From Conexibacter sp. (lineage in GTDB: Bacteria; Actinomycetota; Thermoleophilia; Solirubrobacterales; Solirubrobacteraceae), in the NCBI GenBank assembly GCA_025964215.1, contig JAOPZG010000183.1, positions 1 through 5,000 on the forward strand: DNA of 5,000 bases, given 5' to 3'. A program made the position numbers and the translations under genes. Below, piece after piece: positions 1 through 4,894 of this stretch (positions within the stretch are counted from its first letter, which is position 1; the number at the start of each line of letters is the position of its first letter). The notes under the pieces are model-generated. The model had not been told where the DNA came from. It did not search any database and worked only from the letters and a program-made list of their open reading frames with translations.

Positions 1-575
1 CGCCGCTGCGGCTGGAGACCCCGTCCACCGACGCGGGGCTGGCCGCGCTCGCGCGTCCGCATCCCGCCCGACCGGTCCCGCCGGACCACGTGCTCTGGCA
101 CGGCGGCGACCACCGCCTGTTCTGGACGCTGTCGATCGCGGTGACCGACACGGTGTGGAACGCGGTCGGCGGCTTCTGCGAGGACTACGTGGGCTACGGC
201 GGCGAGGACACCGACTTCGGCCAGCTCGCGCGCGCCGCGGGCGTCGACGTCTGCTGGGTCGGCGGCGCCTGGGCCTACCACCAGCATCACGCGACGCACG
301 ACCCACCGGTCCAGCATCGCGACGCGATCGAACGCAACGCCGCGCTCTTCCATCGCCGGTGGGGCTGGTGGCCGATGGAGGGCTGGCTGGCCGCGTTCGA
401 CGCGGCGGACCGCGCGCTACGGGCTGCTGTCGTCCCGGGAGGCCAGCGGCTGCACGGCGGGACCTTGCAGGACCGCGCCGTCCGGGCCGAAGCGCGAGCC
501 GTGGCACGGGCAGTCCCAGGAGCGCTCGGCGCGGTTCCAGGCGACGCGGCAGCCGAGGTGGGTGCAGACCGGTGA
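1..575 (+). CDS. Family 2 glycosyltransferase, C-terminal part (5' end outside window)
   Basis: The frame is open from the left edge (first full codon at position 3) to a TGA at 573-575, so only the C-terminal 190 residues are visible. The GGFCEDYVGYGGEDTDF stretch (codons at about 168-218) carries the acidic ED and following Asp typical of the galactosyltransferase-like C-terminal half of GT2/GT-A enzymes. The aromatic and His-rich block after it (YHQHH, then DPP, then the HRRWGWWPMEGWLAAF region ending near 401) is a signature I recognise from actinobacterial members. Such enzymes move a sugar from a nucleotide sugar to a glycan or lipid acceptor at the cytoplasmic face; donor and acceptor cannot be told here. 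No membrane segment is visible. After about position 415 the protein becomes Ala/Arg/Gly-rich and unlike the family, and the frame overlaps the facing Rieske gene by 159 bp. Confident on family, unsure of the native C-terminus. Confidence 0.8.
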   Translation, partial: PLRLETPSTDAGLAALARPHPARPVPPDHVLWHGGDHRLFWTLSIAVTDTVWNAVGGFCEDYVGYGGEDTDFGQLARAAGVDVCWVGGAWAYHQHHATHDPPVQHRDAIERNAALFHRRWGWWPMEGWLAAFDAADRALRAAVVPGGQRLHGGTLQDRAVRAEARAVARAVPGALGAVPGDAAAEVGADR

Positions 576-1970
576 GACCGCGTGCACGGTCCCGTCCGCG
601 TCGCGCGAGGCGGCGACGAGGTCGCCGTCGAGCTTGAGCAGCCGCCCGTCGCCGCCGGGCTCGAGGAGGTCGGCGCTCTCGCCCTCCGGTCGCTTGAGGC
701 GGTCGCCGACGAGGTGGCGCGCGTCCTTGAGCCCTTCTTGCGCGATGCCGGCGGCCGAGCGCCAGGGCGTGAAGCGCGCCGTGTCGAACAGGCGGCCGCG
801 CGGGTGCTCCCGGCCGAGGATGCGGCCCGCGAGGATCTGCCCCGCGGCCGTGCCGTTGGTCAGGCCCCACTTGCGGAAGCCGGTGGCGACCCAGACGTGG
901 CGCGAGAGCGGCGTCAGGCGCCCGGCGTAGGGCAGGCCGTCGGCGGTCGTCATGTCGTGGGCCGACCAGCGGTGCGTCGCCTCGGTCGCGCCGAAGTGCT
1001 CTTGCGCGAAGTCCCACAGCGCTCGGTAGCGCTCTGGGGTCTGGTCGCCGTCCTCGCCGGCGGCGTGACCCTCGCCGCCGAGGACCAGCAGCTCCTCGCC
1101 CGGCCGGCCCGGGTCGGGCGCGGCGCGCAGCGAGCGGATGGGGGAGCCGATCGCGATGGCCATGATCTCGGGCAGCGGGCCCGGGATGCGCACGGCCAGG
1201 CAGTACGAGCGCTTCGGCGTCAAGCGCGGGAAGAAGAGGCCGCGGTCCAGGATCGGGTAGTGGGTGGCGACGACGACGTCGCGGGCCCGGACCTGCGCGC
1301 CGCCGGACGTGCGGACGGTCGGCCGTGAGCCTTCGCCCACGTGGGTCGCGATCGTGGTCTCGAAGACCTGGCCGCCCGCGGCGCGCAGCGCCTCGGCCAA
1401 GGCGATCACGTAGGTGCCGATCTGCAGCTCCGCCTGGTCCTCGCGCACGAGTGCCCCCGCGATCGGGAACGGGAGGCCGAGGTCGTCGGTGCGCCGCACG
1501 TCGAGACCGGCACGCGCGGCGGCGGTCGCCTCGCGGTCCAGCTCCTCGGCCTGCTCGGCGTTCCACGCGAACAGCGCGTGGGGACGACGCCGCAGGTCGC
1601 AGTCGACGTCCAGGACCTGGACGCGGTCGACGACGTAGCCGATGGCGCCCTCGTTGAGCTCCGCGTAGCCGGCGGCGCCCGACGCGCCGTGGCGGCGCTC
1701 GAGCTCCGAGTAGGTGCTGCCCTGCAGCGAGGACAGCTTCGCGGTGCTGTGGCCCGTCACGCCGGCGCCCACGCGGTCGCGCTCCAGCAAGGCGACCGAC
1801 CGCCCGCCGCGCGCCAGCTCCAGCGCGGCGGTGACGCCCGCGATCCCGCCGCCGATCACGCACGCGTCGACCTCGAGGTCGGCCGTCAGGGCTTGCGCCC
1901 CGAGACCGGCGGCCTCGGGTCCGTCCAACCACAGGGAGCGCGGGTCGCCGGGCAGCTCTTCGTGGGCCAT
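417..1970 (-). CDS. FAD-dependent oxidoreductase with C-terminal Rieske [2Fe-2S] domain
   Basis: The product is 517 aa. Residues 34-65 form an FAD-binding Rossmann beta-alpha-beta unit: GGGIAG at 40-45 and an acidic Glu63 ending the second strand. A D-amino-acid-oxidase-like (DAO) fold follows, with the conserved segment ATGFRKWGLTNGTAAG at 362-377 near the flavin. A Rieske domain occupies roughly 440-510: Cys469 and His471 in CTHLGC, and Cys487 and His490 in CPCHG, are the cluster ligands, while Cys474 and Cys489 can make the usual disulfide. The FAD-plus-Rieske layout and length resemble Bacillus YhfW-type proteins, whose substrates are generally unknown; oxidation of an amine or amino acid with electrons passed to the cluster is inference. 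There is no signal peptide or Tat motif, so it is probably cytoplasmic. ATG at 1970 is chosen because homology begins just inside it; an AGGG lies 8 nt upstream. The minus frame stays open upstream to 3017, but that stretch is antisense to two real genes. Confidence 0.92.
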   Translation of the reverse strand: MAHEELPGDPRSLWLDGPEAAGLGAQALTADLEVDACVIGGGIAGVTAALELARGGRSVALLERDRVGAGVTGHSTAKLSSLQGSTYSELERRHGASGAAGYAELNEGAIGYVVDRVQVLDVDCDLRRRPHALFAWNAEQAEELDREATAAARAGLDVRRTDDLGLPFPIAGALVREDQAELQIGTYVIALAEALRAAGGQVFETTIATHVGEGSRPTVRTSGGAQVRARDVVVATHYPILDRGLFFPRLTPKRSYCLAVRIPGPLPEIMAIAIGSPIRSLRAAPDPGRPGEELLVLGGEGHAAGEDGDQTPERYRALWDFAQEHFGATEATHRWSAHDMTTADGLPYAGRLTPLSRHVWVATGFRKWGLTNGTAAGQILAGRILGREHPRGRLFDTARFTPWRSAAGIAQEGLKDARHLVGDRLKRPEGESADLLEPGGDGRLLKLDGDLVAASRDADGTVHAVSPVCTHLGCRVAWNRAERSWDCPCHGSRFGPDGAVLQGPAVQPLASRDDSSP

Positions 1971-2081
1971 GGTGGACGCCCTACCCGGCGCGGTGTCGGG
2001 GCAGGCCCGGTCGCTCCGACCCTGCGACGGGGCCGAGCCTCGGCGGCTGGCCTCACGCACCAGCGGGTAGCGCCAGACGCG
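1971..2081. promoter_or_regulatory. Divergent intergenic region with an inverted repeat
   Basis: These 111 bp separate the start codons of the minus-strand FAD-Rieske gene and the plus-strand catalase-like gene, so promoters for both should lie here. I could not identify convincing -35/-10 pairs on either strand. The visible structure is an imperfect inverted repeat: GCAGG (2001-2005) pairs with CCTGC (2021-2025), and inside it GTCG (2010-2013) pairs with CGAC (2017-2020) around CTC. It could be an operator for coordinated control, but the repeat is short and GC-rich, so chance is possible. Confidence 0.4.
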
Positions 2082-2720
2082 ATGAGCGGCGGCGCGAGGG
2101 TGAGCGAGGCGGTGGCGGCCGGCTTCGGCCTTCTCGCGCGTGCGCGCGGGGACCGGGCGCTGCACCCCCGCGGCGTCACGTGGGCGGCCACGACCACGTT
2201 CGCCCGTCCCGTCCCGGGTGTCGCGGCGCTCTCGGCGCCGCGCGAGCTCGACTCGCTGCTGCGGCTCTCGCGGGCCATCGGACTCCCGCCGGTCCTCCCC
2301 GACATCCTTGGCCTTGCGCTGCGGTTGCACGACTTCGACGGCCCGGGCAGGCCGCTCGACCTGCTGCTCGCGTCGTCTCCGCCACCGCCGTCCCACCGGA
2401 CCCTGGCGCCCGCGCGCAGCTTCGAGCGAACCTGGTTCACGGGGCTGCTGCGGTATCGCATCGGTCGGTCTCGCCCGGTCCTGGTCGCCCGCTCCGTGGG
2501 GCCCGGTCGCTTCGCGCTGGGCGCAGCGCATCCTGGGCGCCGTGAAGTCGTGGCGCTGGCCGAGGTCCACGTCACGCGACGGCTCGACCCGCCGCCGCCG
2601 GAGGCCGCGAGCTTCGACCCGATCCTGCACGCCGCGCCGGACTTCCGTCAGGCCGCAGGCCGGCTCGACGCGCTGCGGGCCGCCGCCTATCGCGCCAGCC
2701 GGAACGGTCGCGCGGGCTGA
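2082..2720 (+). CDS. Small catalase-superfamily-like (putative heme) protein
   Basis: The product is 212 aa, far shorter than true catalases (about 480 aa or more). HPRGVTW at 28-34 resembles the catalase distal-histidine motif (H-x-K/R-G), so His28 would be the distal His. LLRLSRAIG (59-67) resembles the VRFS segment that follows, and PDILGLALRLHDFDGPGRPLDLLL (73-96) resembles the RGFAVKFY...G..DLV segment. Near the end, RAAAY (199-203) fits the proximal R-x-x-x-Y motif, making Tyr203 the candidate heme ligand. The catalytic distal Asn of catalases is not evident, since the equivalent segment reads LLLASS. I recognise similar actinobacterial proteins, sometimes carried as 'phosphodiesterase' without clear basis; real activity is unknown. 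No signal peptide is evident. ATG at 2082 has only a weak upstream GCGGGT; GTG at 2100 is the alternative start. The metallo-hydrolase gene follows after 49 bp, suggesting an operon. Confidence 0.68.
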   Translation: MSGGARVSEAVAAGFGLLARARGDRALHPRGVTWAATTTFARPVPGVAALSAPRELDSLLRLSRAIGLPPVLPDILGLALRLHDFDGPGRPLDLLLASSPPPPSHRTLAPARSFERTWFTGLLRYRIGRSRPVLVARSVGPGRFALGAAHPGRREVVALAEVHVTRRLDPPPPEAASFDPILHAAPDFRQAAGRLDALRAAAYRASRNGRAG

Positions 2721-2754
2721 CGGGGTCGCCGATGTGTGCGGCGCGGTACCCGGC

Positions 2755-2760
2755 GGGAAG
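2755..2760 (+). promoter_or_regulatory. Ribosome binding site of the MBL-fold gene
   Basis: GGGAAG lies 9 nt before ATG 2770 and only 3 nt before the in-frame GTG 2764. The spacing supports the ATG as the start. Confidence 0.5.
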
Positions 2761-2769
2761 TGCGTGGAC

Positions 2770-3516
2770 ATGCTGCAGATCGACGCCGCCCCGGGCATCC
2801 ATCGCGTCGAGGACGACAAGACGAACTGGTACATCGTCGATGGTGGCGCCGATGGGCTGACGCTCGTCGACGCCGGCGTTCCGCGGTCGTGGGACTCGCT
2901 GCACGCCGCGCTGCCCCAGCTGGGCCGTACCGCCGCCGACGTCCGCGCGCTCGTGCTGACCCACGCGCACTTCGACCACGTCGGGTTCGCCGAGCGCGCG
3001 CGGGCCGAGCTCGGCATCCCCGTCTACGTGCACGAGAACGACGTGCCGTTGACCCGGCATCCGTGGCGCTATGACCACGAGCGACCGCGGGCCGTGTACT
3101 TCGCCACACAGGTCCAAGCCCTGCCCCACGTCGCCCGCTTCGTCCGTGATCGTGCGTTCTGGCCGTCTCCGATCAGGGAGGTGGTGCGGTATGGCGACGG
3201 GGGCAGCTTGCCCGTCCCGGGCGCACCGCGGATCGTGCCGACGCCGGGCCATACGCTAGGTCACCGCGCGCTGCACTTCCCTGAGCGAGATGCGGTGCTG
3301 GCCGGCGACGCGCTGGTGACCTACGACCCCTACACCGCCCGCAAGGGGCCACGGCTGGTCGCGCGTGCGGCGACGGTCGACAGCGAGCGCAACCGGACGA
3401 CGCTCGAGGCCTTGGCGGCGACCGACGCGCGCTACGTCCTGACGGGCCACGGGCCCGTGTGGGACGGCGGCGCGCGCGCCGCGGTCGCGGCGGCGCGGGC
3501 TGCGCCCGTCGCCTGA
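2770..3516 (+). CDS. Metallo-beta-lactamase-fold metallohydrolase
   Basis: The product is 248 aa, a complete single-domain MBL fold. LVDAG at 32-36 is the early strand motif. HAHFDH at 65-70 gives metal ligands His65, His67, Asp69 and His70. His161 in PTPGHTLGH, Asp180 in AGDALV and His227 in TGHGP complete a full two-metal (usually Zn) site, so the enzyme should be active as a hydrolase. Between ligands, residues 96-141 are rich in aromatic and charged residues and probably form the helical insert that shapes the substrate pocket. The hydrolysed bond is not predictable; thioester, phosphoester and lactone hydrolases all share this core. No signal peptide is visible, so a cytosolic location is likely. 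ATG 2770 is preferred over GTG 2764 because of the ribosome binding site spacing and because MLQIDAAPGIHRVE matches the usual family start. It sits 49 bp behind the catalase-like gene, likely on the same transcript. Confidence 0.92.
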   Translation: MLQIDAAPGIHRVEDDKTNWYIVDGGADGLTLVDAGVPRSWDSLHAALPQLGRTAADVRALVLTHAHFDHVGFAERARAELGIPVYVHENDVPLTRHPWRYDHERPRAVYFATQVQALPHVARFVRDRAFWPSPIREVVRYGDGGSLPVPGAPRIVPTPGHTLGHRALHFPERDAVLAGDALVTYDPYTARKGPRLVARAATVDSERNRTTLEALAATDARYVLTGHGPVWDGGARAAVAAARAAPVA

Positions 3517-3522
3517 CCGTCA

Positions 3523-3537
3523 CCCCGGAGCCCGGGG
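3523..3537. terminator. GC-rich hairpin between convergent genes, probable bidirectional terminator
   Basis: CCCCGG (3523-3528) pairs perfectly with CCGGGG (3532-3537) around a 3-nt loop, 7 nt after the MBL-fold stop codon and 22 nt beyond the STAS-like stop on the other strand. There is no T-tract on either side, so it would be a non-canonical terminator of the kind common in high-GC genomes. Confidence 0.45.
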
Positions 3538-3559
3538 CGCGGTGCGGGACCTGCGACGT

Positions 3560-3829
3560 CTAAGGCAGCCGTGGCTCGGCGGGCGCGCGGAGGCCGATCA
3601 GCCCCTCCCAGCGGCCGAGCGTCGCCCGCCCTTCGGGGCTCGTCTCCCGCACGCCGACGACATCGAGGCGAAGGCGACGCAGCCCCACCTCCCAGAGGGA
3701 TCGCAGGCACTCGTCGAGCTGCTCGGCGGCATCGGCGTCGAGCACGCCGCGGGCGCGTACGACCACCACCTCGAGGTGGAGCTCCACCTCGAGGCGAAAC
3801 GGTGGCCGCGCGGTCGCACGAGGGGACAT
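3560..3829 (-). CDS. Small STAS-like protein (anti-sigma-factor-antagonist fold)
   Basis: The product is 89 aa. The pattern fits a STAS domain: a beta strand at 11-25 (FRLEVELHLEVVVVR), then ARGVLDADAAEQLDECL (27-43) resembling the G.LD...A..L helix, then the central strand LRLDVVGV (53-60) and RETSPEGRATL (61-71) in place of the usual D-S-S-G-L loop. Aligning Gly67 with the conserved Gly puts Pro65 where the phosphorylated serine of SpoIIAA-type proteins sits, so classical partner-switching phosphorylation may be lost; Ser64 is one residue off. STAS proteins commonly regulate anti-sigma factors or stress complexes, but the partner here is unknown and no kinase or phosphatase gene is in view. 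ATG 3829 lies 20 nt after the Mn catalase stop on the same strand, implying co-transcription; no strong ribosome binding site is visible. A 26-bp palindrome lies in its first strand. A weakly conserved hypothetical protein is the alternative reading. Confidence 0.65.
   Translation of the reverse strand: MSPRATARPPFRLEVELHLEVVVVRARGVLDADAAEQLDECLRSLWEVGLRRLRLDVVGVRETSPEGRATLGRWEGLIGLRAPAEPRLP
3769..3794. repeat. Perfect 26-bp palindrome within the STAS-like gene
   Basis: The 13-nt arm CCTCGAGGTGGAG (3769-3781) is followed without a gap by its exact reverse complement (3782-3794). Smaller palindromes are nested inside: a 14-bp one at 3766-3779 centred on CTCGAG, with a second CTCGAG at 3789-3794. 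CCACCTCGAGG occurs twice, at 3766-3776 and 3784-3794. Because of the symmetry both strands encode LEVELHLE here. It may be a coding coincidence of alternating Leu-Glu-Val codons, or a protein-binding or cruciform-forming site. Confidence 0.9.
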
Positions 3830-3849
3830 GGCTCGCGCCGGGCCTGGGC

Positions 3850-4755
3850 TCAGGAGGCGCCGGGCGTGACCTTGTCGACGGCGCTGCCGAGCGCGCGGGT
3901 GAAGCGCGAGGCGGCGCTGGCGCCGGTCGGGTCGGTCGCCTCGGCACCGGCGTGGACCTCGGGCGGCGCCTTCTGCAACCGGGGCTCCTGCCCGAGCGCC
4001 GGAGCGGGCTCGACCAGGGTGAACTGGCCCTTGCCGTCCAGCGAGGGCCCGGAGGTCCAGCGGGCGTCGGCGGGCAGGCTCTCGTCCATGAGGTGGTTGA
4101 AGAACGCGTAGGCGTGCTGCTGGTTGTCGGCGGTGTTCTCGTAGTCGCCCGGCGCGTTGGTGGCCTGCTCGGGGCCGAGCTCCTCCAGGACGGCGAGCCA
4201 CTGCTGCTGGTGCATGGTGTCCCGGGCGATGAGGAAGTTGAGCATGTCCTTCATGCCCGGGTCGTCGGTCAGCTCCAGGAGCCGGCAGGCGAGCGTGCGC
4301 CCGATCGCCTCCGCGGCGACGTTGGCGCGCATGTTGGCGATGAGGTTGCCGCCGGCGTCGATGCAGGCCGCGTTGAACGGCACGCCGTTGGCATCGGAGG
4401 GCATGGCCGCCAAGCCGCCGCTGAGGAAGTGCCGGGGCTCCAGCGCGCCCATGCGCGCGGCGACCGCCGGGTTGGTCACGACGTCGTCGACCAGCTCGGC
4501 CTTCGCGCCCTCGAGGTTCATCGCCACCGCGGTGGCGAGCACCTCGATGTGGCCGATCTCCTCGGTGGCGGTGGAGAGCAACATGTCGCGGTACTTCTTC
4601 TCGCCACGATGGCCGAAGCCCTGGAACAGGTACTGGTTCATCACCCGCATCTCACCCTCAGGGCCACCGATGGCCTGCTGCAGCATGCGGGCGAACACCG
4701 GGTTGGGGTTGTCGACGCGGACGGTGTAAGCGAGGTCACGATGATGGAAGAACAT
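3850..4755 (-). CDS. Manganese-containing (non-heme) catalase
   Basis: The product is 301 aa. It disproportionates hydrogen peroxide to water and oxygen at a dinuclear Mn site in a ferritin-like four-helix bundle. The expected ligands are present and well spaced: Glu35 (GPEGE), Glu66 and His69 (TEEIGH), Glu149 (AAEAIG) and His182 (RDTMHQQQW). The first three match the Lactobacillus plantarum enzyme in position. The N-terminal MFFHHRDLAYTVRV is typical of the family, which fixes the start at 4755 despite an open frame upstream to 4938. Residues up to about 270 look like the normal family body and Pro-rich tail; the last 31 add an extension with a possible amphipathic helix (ASRFTRALGSAVDKV). 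No signal peptide is seen, so it is cytoplasmic; the active form is usually a hexamer. It heads an apparent two-gene transcript with the STAS-like gene. A good ribosome binding site and a leader hairpin precede it. Salmonella KatN belongs to the same family. Confidence 0.96.
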   Translation of the reverse strand: MFFHHRDLAYTVRVDNPNPVFARMLQQAIGGPEGEMRVMNQYLFQGFGHRGEKKYRDMLLSTATEEIGHIEVLATAVAMNLEGAKAELVDDVVTNPAVAARMGALEPRHFLSGGLAAMPSDANGVPFNAACIDAGGNLIANMRANVAAEAIGRTLACRLLELTDDPGMKDMLNFLIARDTMHQQQWLAVLEELGPEQATNAPGDYENTADNQQHAYAFFNHLMDESLPADARWTSGPSLDGKGQFTLVEPAPALGQEPRLQKAPPEVHAGAEATDPTGASAASRFTRALGSAVDKVTPGAS

Positions 4756-4759
4756 CGCG

Positions 4760-4766
4760 CTCCTTT
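4760..4766 (-). promoter_or_regulatory. Ribosome binding site of the Mn catalase
   Basis: AAAGGAG on the minus strand ends 4 nt before ATG 4755. It is one of the two clearest Shine-Dalgarno sequences in the window. The spacing is slightly short, and it overlaps the foot of the adjacent hairpin by 2 nt. Confidence 0.75.
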
Positions 4767-4797
4767 CGGGTCGAGATCGCGTGGCGAGCTTCCCGAA
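4765..4797 (-). promoter_or_regulatory. Leader hairpin abutting the Mn catalase ribosome binding site
   Basis: Read on the minus strand, TTCGGG (4797-4792) pairs with CCCGAA (4770-4765). Inside it, AG-C-TCGC (4790-4784) pairs with GCGA-T-CT (4780-4774), with one mismatch, around a CAC loop. Only one unpaired base on one side and three on the other separate the outer and inner stems, so the 33 nt could fold as a single hairpin. It ends exactly where AGGAG begins. It may tune translation or message stability. GC-rich leaders form stems easily, so function is unproven. Confidence 0.4.
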
Positions 4798-4883
4798 GCG
4801 GCGCGCCGCCCAATCACGGATGTTGCTGTTTGGGTCGTCCTCTGACTCGGGGAGCCATGGAGCAACTGACGTTCCCGATGCAC

Positions 4884-4890
4884 AGGGAGG
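4884..4890 (+). promoter_or_regulatory. Ribosome binding site of the LEA-like gene
   Basis: AGGGAGG lies 4 nt before ATG 4895, a strong Shine-Dalgarno match that fixes the start of the truncated gene. Confidence 0.7.
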
Positions 4891-4894
4891 ACCG

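Larger units (their letters stand above)
4756..4894. promoter_or_regulatory. Divergent intergenic region (Mn catalase / LEA-like gene)
   Basis: These 139 bp separate two divergent start codons and should hold both promoters. The side nearest the catalase carries its ribosome binding site, a leader hairpin (4765-4797) and, directly next to that, the 12-bp perfect palindrome GCGGCGCGCCGC (4798-4809). The stretch 4810-4845 is somewhat more A/T-rich than its surroundings and is the best place for promoters, but I found no convincing -35/-10 or stress-sigma consensus on either strand. A 13-codon open frame occupies 4857-4898 on the plus strand. Confidence 0.45.

Noticed and set aside
1341..2081. 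Plus-strand open frame upstream of the catalase-like gene
   Set aside because: It is a shadow of the FAD-Rieske gene; the recognisable catalase-like sequence begins only after ATG 2082.
1971..3017. Minus-strand frame continuing 349 codons upstream of the FAD-Rieske start
   Set aside because: It is antisense to the catalase-like and MBL-fold genes, has Arg/Pro/Ser-rich composition without motifs, and the FAD domain begins just after ATG 1970. Long open antisense frames are expected at this GC content.
3542..4111. Plus-strand frame reading LEVELHLE across the palindrome
   Set aside because: The peptide match is forced by palindrome symmetry. The frame runs on into the antisense of the Mn catalase, while the minus strand gives a STAS-like pattern and an operon-like start.
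3571..4845. 424-codon plus-strand open frame across the Mn catalase
   Set aside because: The minus strand has all five metal ligands of a Mn catalase, and the plus frame shows only Arg/Gly/Val-rich shadow composition.
4810..4860. Possible stress-sigma promoter (GTTT...GGG-like words) upstream of the LEA-like gene
   Set aside because: GTTT is followed by GGGGAG at a tolerable distance, but the -10 half lacks the expected A/T bases and coincides with a Shine-Dalgarno-like run; too weak to call.
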